Source: Artemisia argyi
Taxonomy: Eukaryota; Streptophyta; Magnoliopsida; Asterales; Asteraceae
DNA length: 64,000 nt
Direction: 5' to 3'
NCBI GenBank assembly: GCA_030686995.1
Contig: CM060692.1
Coordinates: 9,405,465-9,469,464 of the forward strand
Translations under genes and position numbers: made by a program
Part shown: positions 21,322 through 34,664 of the stretch, one piece after another
Layout: every line of letters begins with the position of its first letter
Numbering within the stretch: position 1 is the first letter of the stretch
Notes under the pieces: generated by a model
Database searches by the model: none
The model's input: the letters and a program-made list of their open reading frames with translations, nothing else
What the model was told of the DNA's origin: nothing

Positions 21322-22191
21322 CATTCTGACCCCCCATCATTCTTCAGATTTAGACTCGGAGTCTGCTAACCTACCCTCGCCATTGCAACCACCTCCCCAA
21401 CTTTCATACCACCACCTACTATCTTTTACCATCAAACTACTACGGTTCCATTACCACCTCCTGCCCTACCACAACGTGCCCACAGTGCTCTGTTACCACT
21501 CCGCGAAAGAGGACATTTCTCAATCCTCTCACTTTCAGATTCTCATGTTGAGGATGCGGCCGAGGTTCCTCGGGCCAGACCCCGCAGAAGGGTCGATGCT
21601 CGACTGTGGTCATTTCTTCTATCATGTATCAGTCACTGGAGAGCAGAAGAGGGTACTCCGAGTGTGAGCGAACTGGGAGAAAGTTCTTCCACTACCACTC
21701 CTAGGGTCCTTCTAGTCACTGGAGAACCTGTTCACCACACTGTTCCTTTGTTAGCTTCTAGACTTGTCCGACATGAAAATCGCATCGACGCGGTCCAGAA
21801 CTTCATTGATGATGTCCTTCTCGGGCTTTTCGAGAGCATTGAAGGGGCGGTGGAAAATCTTATGATTGGTCGAGTAGCTATGAAAGAAGTCTTTAGCTTG
21901 ATGGGTACTCGGCTACAGGAAGCTTTAGAGGTTATTACTCGGTTAGAAGGAAGACTTGAGGACGGGAGACAGGAGACACGGGAACTGAGGGATATTGCTT
22001 CAATAATACAAGACGTGAACGAGCGACAGGCTGATGGGCTCGTTGCGGCCAACACCCGCATTCTGACACTTGAGCGTATGGTAGAAGAATCCCAGGCCAG
22101 GGAGAGGGACAGAGACCAGAGAATAGATGAGTTGATTGAGATAGTCCGAAACCTTCAGCGCAAATTAGGAGACACACCAGGCGACTCATAG
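21322..22191 (+). pseudogene. ORF0, right arm of G, truncated
   Basis: Mirror copy of 20200-21297. The coiled-coil half is open at 21664-22191 (SELGESSSTTTPRVL... to GDTPGDS); the Pro-rich half is in another frame and has lost about 200 bp near 21402. The N-terminal ~65 codons are missing, as in the left arm. Confidence 0.7.
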
Positions 22192-22582
22192 ATTATTTAT
22201 GTATCATTTATAGCTTGGACATTTTAACTTGCTGCATGTGGCAATAATAAAAGACCTTGTATTAAGTTGTTTTGTAAACAATTGAACAAGTTTTTAAGAC
22301 ACTATTGTTGGTTATGGTTGCTATAAATCGACGTTAATTCAGGATGCTTTGGTTATTTTTCATATATTCATGTGTGTTGTGACACCCCTATACATCACCA
22401 TATTACGATACCGAGTTGGTCATTATTAATTCCATGTGTATTATGATGGTATTCGGACACGTCGAGATTTATAAATCCAGTTGTTGTGATTCCATATAGT
22501 GGCAGCATCATTAAGATTTTTACAAATTTACCTTGTTATTGAATTATTCTAACATGACATGGTCATTATGTAAATTCTAAAC

Positions 22583-24163
22583 ATGTGCTTCTCTTGTGGT
22601 ATAAATAGAAATATTCCTCGTGGAAGAGCAACATCTGCAACACTAACACCAGCCATGACTCCGGCCGAAATCCAGAAATTGGTTGCTGACAGTGTTGCTG
22701 CAGCACTGGAAACTCAAGCAGCTACCATGGCTCGTGCAAGCAGCACCAATAGGCCGAATGGAGAAAGCGAGGTGGCTGTAACTCGCAAATGCTCTTACAA
22801 AGATTTCATGGGCTGCAAACCCACTTACTTTAAAGGAACAGAAGGAGTAACTGAGCTCGCTCGCTGGTTTGAGCGTTCTCAGACAGTCTTCATGAGGAGC
22901 GGTTGTACTGACGACTGCAAAGTTTTGTTTGCTACGGAAACTCTTTTAGAAGATGCTTTATCCTGGTGGAACTCTACTGCTCAGAATATGGGTATAGAAG
23001 AAGCTTATCAAATTTCATGGGCTGACTTCAAACAGAAAATGTTGAAGAAGTATTGTCCTCGCACCGAGATCAGGAAGCTAGAGGATGAGTTCGATCGTCT
23101 TGTAGTGAAAGGAAATGACCTTAAGACTTATGATCGAAGGTCCCAAGAACTTGCTTTGCTATGTCCAACCAAGGTTCCAGACCTTGAGAAGCTGCTGGAA
23201 AGATATGTTGAAGGATTGCCTAGAAGCATTGAAGGCAATGTCACTGCATCCAAACCTCAGACATTAGAAGAGGTCATCTCAATTGCTCAGAAGTTATTGG
23301 AACGAGAGATAAAACGTGGTCAGATCCAAGGACACAATGATCATAAATGGAAGTTCGATGACAAAAGGGCCACTCCCAACAACAACCACCTCTCCAACAG
23401 CAATAGATACTACAACAATTTCAACAACAACAATCACAACAACCACCAACACTATCAGCAAAACCGAAACAATCACCACAACCAACAAAATTGCAGGCAG
23501 GAAGCTGCCAGAGCCTATGTTGCCACCCTCACAGAAGGAGGTGGGTATGCGGGAAGACAACCTCTGTGTAACCGATGCAAGATGCATCATACCGGACCAT
23601 GCACCGTTAGGTGCATGAAGTGTCAAAGGATAGGCCATCTGACCAAGGACTGCAAAGCTTCTGGAGCCAATCTACAGCCAGTGGCCGTGGTGTGCCACGG
23701 ATGTGGTGAAAAATGGCACTACAAGAGTCGATGCCCAAAACAGGAAGCAAACCAGAACAACAATGCTCATGGGAGAGTTTATGTGCTAGGAGAAAGAAAT
23801 GCTCAGCAAGACCCTGATGTAGTCACGGGTACGTTCTCACTTAAAAACCATCTTGCTAAAGTTTTATTCGATTCTGGAGCCGACAAAAGTTTTATATCTA
23901 CTTCCTTTGCTTCCCTACTAAACATCATCCCAACCAAACTAGACACCACTTATGAAATTGAACTAGCTGACGGTAAACTATTTGGCACTAACACCGTCAT
24001 CCGAGGTTGCACCTTACTCTTACTTGACCAACCTTTCAACATAAACCTCATGCCTATTAAGCTTGGTAGTTTTGACGTTGTCATCGGCATGGATTGGCTC
24101 TCTAGGAACCATGCTAGAATCATCTGTGATGAGAAGGTCATTCTCATCCCTTTTTCAAGGTGA
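22583..24163 (+). pseudogene. gag-protease, right arm of G
   Basis: 526 codons. Gag (residues ~12-250), zinc knuckles CMKCQRIGHLTKDC (about 350) and CHGCGEKWHYKSRC (about 376), retropepsin [13 protein letters not shown] (about 430), then [12 protein letters not shown]. The frame ends because of one extra T in a T run near 24155 (five T against four in E2). The second knuckle has W for G after the third ligand-proximal position (GEKWHY), unlike E1/E2 (GEKGHY). Confidence 0.83.
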
Positions 24164-24169
24164 AACCCT

Positions 24170-25008
24170 AATCATTCGTGGTGAACGAAGTAAGACACGT
24201 CTAAGTATTATATCCCATATGAAAACCATGAAGTATATAGTTAAGGGATGTCACGCCTTCTTAGCTCAAGTGACAGAAAAGAAGTCAGAGGAAAAGCGAC
24301 TTGAAGATGTACCGATAGTTAAAGATTTTTCTGAAGTATTTCCGGAGGATTTACCTGGCCTTCCACCCGTTCGCCAAGTGGAATTCCAGATTGATTTGGT
24401 GCCAGGAGCGGCACCAGTGGCACGAGCACCTTATAGGTTGGCGCGATCCTAGATGAAAGAATAATCTGATCAATTGCAAGAATTATTAGATAATGGTATT
24501 CATTCGACCTAGTTCTTTGCCTTGGGGAGCTCCGATGTTATTTGTCAAAAAGAAGGACGGATCTCTTAGAATGTGTATTGATTATCGTGAGTTGAACAAA
24601 CTTACGTTAAAGAATCGATTCCCATTACCCAGGATCAATGATCTTTTCGATCAACTTCAAGGATCGAGTGTTTACTCGAAGGTTGATATGAGGTCAGGCT
24701 ATCACCAACTAAGAGTCAGGGAAGAAGATATCCCTAAGACGGCTTTCAAGACACGATACGGTCATTACGAGTTTCAAGTAATGCCATTTGGTTTGACCAA
24801 CGCACCAGCAGTGTTCATGGACTAAATGAATCGAGTGTGCAAGCCTTATTTGGACAAATTCGTAATCGTATTCATCGATGATATTCTCATTTATTCCTGC
24901 AACAAAGAGGAGCACACAGAGCACTTGAAAACCATCTTGGAGTTGCTCAAGAAAGAAGAATTGTATTGCAAATTCTCCAAGTGTGATTTCTGGATTCGAA
25001 CCGTGTAG
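24170..25008 (+). pseudogene. RT region, right arm of G, multiply broken
   Basis: RT motifs are present in pieces: [53 protein letters not shown]. Stops lie at about 24450 (TAG), 24463 (TAA), 24823 (ATGGACTAAATG, where E2 has TTA) and about 25006 (TAG). RT is therefore dead, although the motifs downstream are intact. Confidence 0.82.
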
Positions 25009-25020
25009 TTCCGTGGACAC

Positions 25021-27168
25021 GTGATCGATAGCCAAGGTCTTCATGTTGACCCTGCAAAGATCGAAGCTGTTAAGGATTGGGCACCTCCTAAAAACCCTAC
25101 GGAGACACGCCAATTCCTAGGTCTTGCTGGCTACTATCGCAGATTTATTGAAGGTTTCTCCAAAATCGCTAAACCTTTAACAGAATTAACACAGAAGAAG
25201 AAGAGGTTTGATTGGGGGGAAAAGCAAGAGACAGCTTTTCAGCTCTTGAAACAGAAGCTTTGTGAAGCTCCGATTTTGGCATTACCAGAAGGAAGTGAAG
25301 ATTTTGTTGTGTATGCCGATGCATCACACCAAGGTTTTGGTGCTGTGTTGATGCAAAGGAACAAAGTTATTGCATATGCGTCCCGGCAACTCAAGACTCA
25401 CGAGGAGAACTACACCACCCATGACCTGGAATTAGGAGCAGTGGTTTTTGCTCTTAAGTTATGGAGACACTACCTATATGGCACCAAGTGCATAGTATTC
25501 ACAGATCATAAGAGTCTTCAGCACATTCTTGATCAGAAGGAGTTAAACATGAGGCAACGACGATGGTTAGAGCTACTCAGTGACTATGATTGCGAGATTC
25601 GCTATCATCCTGGAAAGGCAAATGTCGTGGCAGATGCCTTGAGTAGAAAGGAGCGAATTACACCTCTCAGAGTTAGATCTCTGGGGATGACAATCAAATC
25701 ACCACTTCCATCAAAAATCCTTGAGGCTCAGGCTGAAGCCCTCAAGGAACAGAACAGACCAAGCGAGAAAATCTATGGTATGCCAGAGAGTTATAATGGT
25801 TTCGTAAAGAGATCGGATGGAATGTTGTGCTTCCAAGACAGAAATTGGATCCCACTCTATAGAGGGATACGTGATCTCATTATGCATGAGTCTCACAAGT
25901 CCAAGTATTCCATTCATCCAGGTTCAGATAAGATGTACCAGGACCTAAAGAAACACTACTGGTGGCCCAACATGAAGGCAGATATAGCCGAGTATGTCAA
26001 AAAATGTTTGACATGTTCTAGGGTCAAAGCCGAATATCAAAAGCCATCCGGTTTACTGACACAACCAGAAATCCCAGAGTGGAGATGGGAGAGGATAACC
26101 ATGGACTTCATTACGAAGCTACCTAAGACATCAAGTGGGTTTGACACCATCTGGGTCATCGTTGATCGTCTTACCAAATCCGCGCATTTCTTGCCAATAA
26201 AGGAAACCGACGAGATGAGTATTCTTGTGCGATTATATTTGAAACAAATAGTCTCACGGCATGGAGTGCCAATTTCCATTATCTCAGACCGGGATAGCTG
26301 TTTCACATCAAACTTTTGGCAGTCATTGCAGAAGGCATTGGGTACCCGATTAGACATGAGTACTGCGTATCACCCGCAGACCGACAGTCAAAGTGAGAGA
26401 ACTATCCAAACCTTGGAAGACATGCTTCGAGCATGTGTGATCGACTTTGGTAAAGGTTGGGATAGACACTTGCCGTTAGCAGAGTTCTCATACAACAACA
26501 GTTATCACGCTAGCATTAAGGCGGCACCATTTGAAGCACTTTATGGTCGGAAATTCCGGTCACCTATCTGTTGGGCGGAAGCTGGAGATGCACAAATCAC
26601 GGGACCCAAAATTATTCAAGAAACCACCGAAAAAATTGTACAAATCAAGCAACGTCTACAAGCAGCCCGAGACCGACAAAAGAGTTATGCCGATGTGAGA
26701 CGAAAACCCATGGAGTTCCAGGTTGGAGATAGGGTCATGTTGAAGGTATCTCCTTGTAAAGGAATGGTTCGATTCGGAAAACGTGGAAAGTTAAACCCCA
26801 GGTACATTGGGCCATTCACAATCGTAGAAAGGATTGGCCCAGTGGCGTATAAACTTGAACTTCCTGAAGAACTCAATAAAGTACATAATACCTTTCACGT
26901 ATCGAATTTGAAGAAGTGCTTATCAGACGAATCTCTTGTTATCCCACTAAAAGAAATCCTGCTTGATGAGAAGCTCAATTTCATAGAAGAACCGGTAGAA
27001 ATCATGGATAGGGACGTCAAACAGTTGAAGCAAAGCCGTATTCCCATTGTCAAAGTTAGATGGAACTCTAAAAGAGGACCAGAGTACACTTGGGAGCGTG
27101 AAGATCAAATACGTACTAAATACCCGCACCTATTTCCCGAGACAACCCAACCAACTACCACAAATTAG
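25021..27168 (+). pseudogene. RNase H - integrase - chromodomain, element G
   Basis: 715 open codons continuing the broken RT. RNase [50 protein letters not shown]. Integrase: H-x-H-C-C zinc finger ([13 protein letters not shown]...CLTCSRVK), catalytic D in [10 protein letters not shown] in ISDRDSCF, E in SQSERTIQ (G to S before it relative to E2). Chromodomain at the C-terminus ([10 protein letters not shown]...[20 protein letters not shown]), marking a chromovirus, Tekay type. Long intact frame but severed from a working RT. Confidence 0.88.
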
Positions 27169-27203
27169 AATTCCAGGAGGAATTCTGTTTAAGGGGTAGG
27201 TAC

Positions 27204-29630
27204 TGTAATACCTCGTAATTTACCCAGTTATTAAGTAACGAAATAAATTCAATTTCAAGTTGATTAACCATTTTCATGAGTATATTTTTTTTTACGTACA
27301 AACTGTATCTATGTGACGCGATTCACATTTCAATTGGAACGGGCTCATACGCGTGCCACAATAAGTTACCAACCCAAATAATTAGTTTATGAATATATTG
27401 AGTCTCGTTACTCAACCCAACACACTCCTAATTAATTTAGCCCTTAGCCGCTCACTAACAAACCAAATGGACACTTTATTTATTTAGGCTCGACCACCCA
27501 ATAGACCATTAAAAACAAGACCATTATATTTATTTTTGAAGTATGACCGAGATACAAATATTATTAATTCACAAAATATACAAATAGAAAGATACAAATT
27601 TGTTCCATTATATTCTTGAGCCACCAATGTGACGTAACTACAAAAACTATCTCGCTCCATCACTAGGCACAATTAATTACAAACAAGACCATTCTTCCCA
27701 AAATTTAGCCGGCTTCGTAACATGTAAATAACACCAAATAATTTAAAATTTTTCTCTGTTACACATCACGCTCCAAATAATTCATGACACTTTCAAATTT
27801 ACAGTAGAATGATTGGAATTGTCTTTTCACTTATTAAATATTCACTTTGTCCTTTTTCACTCTTTCCCCCGAAAAATTTGTTGCATATTTGATCGAAAAT
27901 CTTGCTGCACATTTGACCAAACCAAGTGGTAGCCTTCAATTACTACATATTACTACTGTACAGGAAATTGTCAATATTCAATCCCTTTTAGCTATAAATA
28001 CCATGCAATCCTCCACCAATTGTCATGAACCAAAAACAAAAAAAATAACCATTTTGTGATATAACTACGTAATGAGAGAGGCAAAAGGACTAGATTGTGA
28101 TTAGTCTTTGATTTCTAAAGCCTTTCGTTCCAGTACGTGACCAAGTTCGAAGGCGTAAAAGGCATAGAAGCTGTTTGGTGTTGTTCCTTGTTCCACCTGC
28201 ACTCTCACCCTACCATCCGTTCCTCACCATCAGGTCTTGGCGTGGTAAGTCTCCTCCCTCAAGTTCCATAGTACGATGGCATTTCTTGACCACTTCGTTT
28301 ACTTCATTACAACTTTGTAGCTAAGTGGTGTATACTACTGTTACTATACGTATCGTAGAGCTCACTTAAACCGAATTTAACCTATCGCGATCTTGTGTGG
28401 CTACTTGAATAAACATAACTGATGCTTTAAATACTCATTCGAATAAATCTTGAACAATGGTGATCATTCGAAGCCACCCTTCATGTCGCGAACTATTTCG
28501 AACTGGAGTTCCATGATTTTCTATACGACGTCAAAACTAAGAATGAAATTGTTTTCATTTCTATCCTTTTCACTAGCTTTGTGATGACTAAAAGAATACT
28601 ATCATACACCCTCAAGCAGTAGATATACACGTACACACGAACACATAAAGTACCACAAATGGAACATGAGACTAAAACTCAAAACGTGAACAGTGAACAT
28701 GCATATATCTTGAAACTCATTCATATCGCTTCCTTTGCTTTTGTGTCATGCATGAGGAAACACCAAGTTCCATATACTCGTACACGTTCGAGCCTGCATG
28801 GGATTATTTCTTTAGGGAAAGGGGTAAACTCTTGTGCTAAGAATGATATTTAAGAAGCACATGTTACTGATTATTCTTTTCATACACGACTCATACCCAC
28901 TGTTAAGAATAAACATATGCATATTAGCAGGTTAATGTAACTAACTAGATAAATTTTTACTGAAACATGCTCACCCCTAAGTTACTCCAATAATAGCCTC
29001 GTTGGTAAGGGTCTTGTAACCAGTAGGTGACCACGCTGGGTACTCAAACTCGAGCTACGTACGACCTGCGTGCAACCAGGTTATTAATAGTATGTATACC
29101 TAGGATACTTGGGTGGTACCTCGCCACGATAACAAGCTCGACTATATAAAAACTACAACTATAGTTCATAAGCCAACCTTCTTACCATGCATATCACACT
29201 TTCAAAGCTTAAGCAACGTATAGAAATGAAAATGAAGGAGAAACTAAGTTTTGGGTTTCGGGTAAAAAAACTTGAGTCGCGAAACAAACCAAGTCGAGGG
29301 TCACCTTGTGTCCCCTTTGACACCCTCCCTATAACTAAGAACACATTGTGGGATTTACATGGAAGGTTGACAAAACTTGGTTGTAGAAGCAAGTAGTCAC
29401 GAAACATATACATGCACGATGAAATATGTACCAAATGCAAATACTAATCAGACTCGAAGAACTATATAACCAAGGAAGTATATAACTAAACACAAAAGAA
29501 GTAGCAACCCACTGGTGGGAGTGTTAGGCTGTTGAGCGCAAGGTCAGGGGTTCGAACCCTGCACCTGACGTTTCTTTTCTTTCTTTTGTTATTTTTATCA
29601 GGTTTGTAACTTGGCAGAATTAGTCCCTCA
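27204..29630 (+). repeat. 3' LTR of element G, truncated
   Basis: Begins TGTAATACCTCG right after the purine tract AAGGGGTAGGTAC. TATAAATA at 27993-28000 is a likely promoter. A tRNA-like B box GGTTCGAACCC lies at 29549-29559. Homology to the 5' LTR stops at TAGTCCCTCA (about 29630), where the short-repeat array begins; the last ~1 kb (U5 side) is missing. ORFs at 27484, 27847, 28659 and 29187 show no family resemblance. Confidence 0.72.
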
Positions 29631-31413
29631 ACAAAATTGAATGAAAACAAACCAAAACGTATGAAAACGGAAGAAAACAAATGAAAACTGATGAAAACAG
29701 ATGTAAACGTATGAAAAAAGGCGAAACATATAAAAACGGACGAAAACGTATGAAAACGGACGAAAACATAAGAAAGCGGACGAATATGTATAAAAACGGA
29801 CGAAAACGTATGAAAACGGACGAAGACGGATGAAAACATATGAAAACGCATTAAAACGTATGAAAAAGGATGAAAACATAAGAAAACGGATGAATATGTA
29901 TGAAAACAGACGAAAACATATGGAAACGGGCGAAATTGTAAGAAAACGGACGAAAACGTATGAAAATGGTCGAAAACTGACAAATATGTATTAAAACGGA
30001 TGAAAACGGACAAAAACGGACGAAAACATATGAAAACAGACGAAAACGTATAAAAACAGACGAAAACACATGAAAACGGGCGAAAACGGACATTAATCGT
30101 CCGTTTTCGTATGGTTTCGTCCGTTTTCGTCTATTTTCTTTCGTTTTCGTCCATTTTTCATATGTTTTCGTCTATTTTCAGACGTGTTTTTATGCTTTCA
30201 TACGTATTCATTCATTTTTTTTTTACGTTTTTGTCCATTTTCATACGTTTCTAAATACCACAATTGATATTCTTAAAATCACAAGTGATATTTAGAATAT
30301 CACAGAATATCACTTGTGATATTAAGAATATCAATTGTGATACTCAAAAATGTATTAAGGTAGGAAAAAAGGTAAGAAAGTGAAAAAAACGTGAAATCAC
30401 TTGTGATTTTGTGAATATCACTTGTGATTTTCATGTTACAAAATATTTGTTGAAAATAACTTGTGATATTCATAATATCACTTATGATAGTACATGAATG
30501 AAAACGGACAAAAACGTATGAATACAGATAAAAACGTAAGAAAGTGAAAAAAACGTGAAATCACTTGTGATATTCTGAATATCACTTGTGATATTCAGAA
30601 TATCACTTGTGATTTTCATGTTACAAAACATTTGTTAAAAATAACTTGTGATATTCGGAATATCACTTGTGATATTCAGAATATCAATATCACTTATGAT
30701 ATTCAGAATATCACTTGTGATTTTCATGTTTCAAAACATTAGATGAAAATCACTTGTGATGATCAGAATATCACTTGTGCTATTCAAAAACGTATGAAAT
30801 TGTCTGAGAGAGGTCGAAAACATTTAAAAACAGATGAAAATATAAGAAAATAGATGAAAACGTAAGAAAACGGACGAATATGTAGAAAAAATGAACAAAA
30901 ACATCTGAAAATGGGCAAAAGTGTATAAAAATGGACGAAAACAGACGAAAACGTATGAAAACTGACAAAAACATTTGAAAACGAATGAAAACGTATTAAA
31001 ACGGACGAAAACATATGAAAATGGACGAAAACATATGAAAACATATAAAAACGGATGAAAACATATAAAAACGGACGAAAAAGTAAGAAAATGGACGACT
31101 ATGTATGAAAATTGACGAAAACGTAATAAAATAGACGAAAACGTATGAATACAGGCGAAAACGTATGAAAACGGGCGAAAACGTAAGAAAACAGATGAAA
31201 ACGTATAAAAACGAGTGAAAACGTAAGAAAACAGACGAAAACGTATGAAAACGGATGAAAAAGTATGAGAACGGGCGAAAACAAGACGAAAACGGACAAA
31301 AACGTATGGAAACGGACGAAAATGGACGAATATGTATGAAAACGGACAAAAGCATATGAAAATGGATGAAAACGCAAGAAAACATATGAAAACGCAAGAA
31401 AACGGATGAAAAC
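29631..31413. repeat. Second copy of inverted-arm / palindromic satellite
   Basis: 29636 to about 30095 is purine-rich GAAAACGGACG repeats, 30096-30250 is pyrimidine-rich, about 30255-30785 is the palindromic ATATCACTTGTGATATT core, and 30786-31413 is purine-rich again. The first ~670 bp duplicate 13543-14235. The array stops exactly where the E1 LTR begins at 31414. All Phe-rich ORFs here are artefacts of the repeat. Confidence 0.88.
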
Positions 31414-34400
31414 TGTAACACCCCCAAATTTGTAAGTAAGCAGCGGAAGACTAATTGGGGTATTACTTCTCGGATCGTAGTCATAACCATAGAAAACGAC
31501 TCGAAAGAGGCGTTTTTATAAAAGTTCAGTTATCATTTTATAAATATAACATAACATGACACAAGGAAGTTTTACGATAAATTCAGAGTTACAATTAAAA
31601 TGGTTTCTGATAACAAGAAACAAATGATAACTTTATTAAACATGGTCCATAAAGAGGGGTCATTTGCCAATCTCCATGCCCGTTTTGCCAGCGTCAGTTA
31701 CCTGAGATAAACATGCTAAAAAGGTCAACATGAATGTTGAGTGAATCCATAGTGTTTAAGTTGTAATAGTTGAACACAAGCCAATAGTAGTAAAAACAGT
31801 AGCATCGCAGTGTAATATATATATATTGCACTAAGCCTCATGACACGCAAACCTTAACATCGGGTGTAATATAATAAATCCCACACCATGAAATGGTGTA
31901 GGTGATAATGCCCTCGTGTAATAGGAGTTTGTCAGGCTCCTCAGTTAATTCGAATAAAGTGCATTTGGTTACTTACCCAGCAACTCAAATGGGGCGTCAA
32001 CTGCCAATAGATCGATTCACCAAATTCGCGTTCACTCGCAAGTGATTAATGGTTCATGATATGAGGGACTTTTTGACAAGCGGTAACTTAGGCAATATAA
32101 ATCAGGATAGCATACAGAAAAATACTTGTGTTCAGTTTAGTAGCATGTATCTCCCCACGGGATTTGAAAAACATAGTAAAAGGTGGGACTATGAACTCAC
32201 CTTAGTAGTACAGTGGTAGTGGTAAGGATTTCAGTTACGGTCAAGGAACGGCTCCAACACACAACCTAGATAGTACGATAAATTTTAGTGTTTTGATAGT
32301 CCGAATAGGTTAATCGCGAATGTTTTAAGAATGAAATGATTTATTGGTTTGACGACAATAGAATTCGTGGTTTAAACGACATGGTCGAAATTGAGAAAAA
32401 TTTATTTATATATAAATGTATATAAAATTATGAAACCAAGTCAAGAATTTCAACATGCAATGCAATGATATGAAAGGCGGGAAATGGAATTAATTATAAG
32501 ATTCTCAGATATAGTCCTTGGTCCTTTTTCAGATTTCAATTTTTATCCTAACGGCGTTAGCGCTGTGTCGTTAGTCCTCGTTTTATAATAATTCCGATAA
32601 CAGCCCTCTATTTGTCCAAGTATACGATATGAACTCGAAATTTATTACTTTATCATTTTTGGTCCTATAGTTTCTGCTTTTACAGTTTTAACCCTTGTTT
32701 TCACAGTTTTACATTTTTAGTCCATATAAGTGTCGACGCGTCACATTTTTGGTCCTTTTTCACAAAAATCGTTAGAATTTTTATAAAAACTTTACCGAGT
32801 TTATTTTTAATCTTGGAAAACTTATTTGCATAGCTTATACGATCAGAATAGCTTATTTTTGCTTAATGGGCTTATAAGCCCACTCGGCTTATTTTCAAAC
32901 CTTTATAGTTATCGAGTTTTGCAAAACACTTTGGCCAAATTAGGGTGTCGAGGAGTGATCATTTTTGTAAAGTTAAAACACGAAACTAATAGCTCGTTGG
33001 GTGGTCTACGAGGTGGGGTAATAATATGACATGCTCGTTAGTTTAGATTTCAAGATAACGTGGTGTTTTCTAGCTAGTTTGGTCGACTATTTCACATAAA
33101 ATAACAAGGTTTTATCTTTTTCATTTTCGAATCTGGTCGTGTGCATGAGTTAGAGCAACGATTAAGGATGAGTCCAATGATGCATGAAATGTAAAATAGA
33201 TACGTGACAATGCGTACGTGACCCCTAGGCCTTCCATAAAGGTGGCGTGTCACTCTATTTAACTATATGTAACCTTATGCAATACAAAATAATAAAACGA
33301 GAATGAGGCGTGAGTTGGCATGTATGCATGATCGTATGAAAGGAGTTAGAGGTCGAGTATGCTTACGACACCTTAAAGGTGGTGAACGTCGAGTGAGATG
33401 GGACGTGGACACGGCAGTTTCTCTTGCTCGTTTCGAATGCTAGTCATGGTTGGACAAGAACGGACTTGGGCAACTTCGAATAGTCTCTAAAGTGAGGATG
33501 GTTTAACCCAGATCGAGCAGTAGTAGATTGCGTAAGTGTAGGGAGTTTAGGAGGTCTTTGTAACGTGTAAATGGAGGTGATGCATGAAACGAAAGAGTGG
33601 AGTACGTATATATAGTATTGAATTTAAATTATTTCCAAGACATGAGTTCCTGTAGCTGGCAGGATATATTAAATGTTAGGGAACTATTTTCTTCCACAAT
33701 TTGACCTCTCATCAGCTCAAAACAAGGGGCGTGTTCTTTGGGGGGATTTTCATTCAATCGTTGGTAAAAAAAAAGAAAGTAAATATATGGAGTTCGGTTT
33801 TGTTTTGTCACGTGCCATATTCCGAGAGTTAATGAGTTTGAATTTGTTTCGTGATTCAAAACCATGTGTGAACGTATGGTGCTATGACGAGTTGAGAGGT
33901 TCGACCAAAAAAATACATTTTGAGCGAGTTGATTTCTAGTACATCGGGTAGGTTCGTATGCTCAGCTTTAAGGATTTTTAGAGTAGTATTCGCACGAGAT
34001 AATTAAAATGGCCATTGTACGTGATTCTTGGATGCGAGTTCATTCAAAATGCGCGATAATATTGACATGTTGTTTGCGAGATATAGAATCCTTGGGGTCG
34101 GTTTGGTTGCTCTTGCTCGTCGGTTCCAAAACAGAAAGAAAGAAAAAGAAACTAAAACTAAAGTTTGGGCCAGGTTGATAAACGGGCCGAGGGAGTTGGG
34201 TTGAGCCCATTGGCTTGTTGAGTGGGTTTCGGTGGTGGGCTGAGGCAAGGGGTTAAGGGCCCGCTGATATTAATTAGAGTTAATTACGTTTAGTATATTT
34301 AGTGAGGGTTTAGGTGAGTGATTTTCGTGAGTCCGGGAGTTGGTCGAGTATGAAAATAATGTCACGTGTTATTTTGAATGAAAAACATTTAATATTTCGC

Positions 34401-34602
34401 GATTTAGACTATCGTGGCAAGTGTGTGCGAGCATCGTTCCAAGTATATAGGTGAATAACAATTTGTGTCGTGATTATTCGTATACAGTATATTCGTTGAA
34501 TCAAGCGTTCGTTGTTGTCACAAGTGTTATAAAATATTGAAATGATATAATAGACTTTGATTATTACATAATACTCGTAAGGAAAATAGTGGGAGGCTAC
34601 AG
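31414..34602 (-). repeat. 3' LTR of Tekay-type element E1
   Basis: 3189 bp. On the - strand it starts TGTAGCCTCCC (34602) and ends GGTGTTACA (31414). A TATA box TATATATA at 33607-33614 precedes the transcript start on the - strand. It is highly similar to 49144-52328. ORFs 33629-33939 and 34003-34248 are mirrored in E2's LTR but have no coding features. Confidence 0.9.
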
Positions 34603-34664
34603 TATCAACCCCTTATTTTGAATTCCGTCCCGGAATTCTAGTCTAAGATAGCTGTTAGGGATGA

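Noticed and set aside
23294..23638. Val/Ile-rich ORFs antisense to gag (also 18751, 38061, 45199)
   Set aside because: Antisense shadows of the Asn/His-rich gag linker.
29513..29570. Functional tRNA gene
   Set aside because: Good B box, but I cannot form an acceptor stem or anticodon arm, and the segment is shared with the other LTR.
31414..31418. 5-bp target duplication around the palindrome
   Set aside because: AAAAC on the left and ACTAA on the right do not match.
29486..31490. Phe-rich ORFs in the second repeat block
   Set aside because: Same tandem-repeat artefact as at 12-14 kb.
33629..33939. Overlapping ORFs in the E1 LTR (and mirror in E2)
   Set aside because: Both strands open over the same short LTR stretch, no coding signature; conserved only because the LTRs are recent copies.
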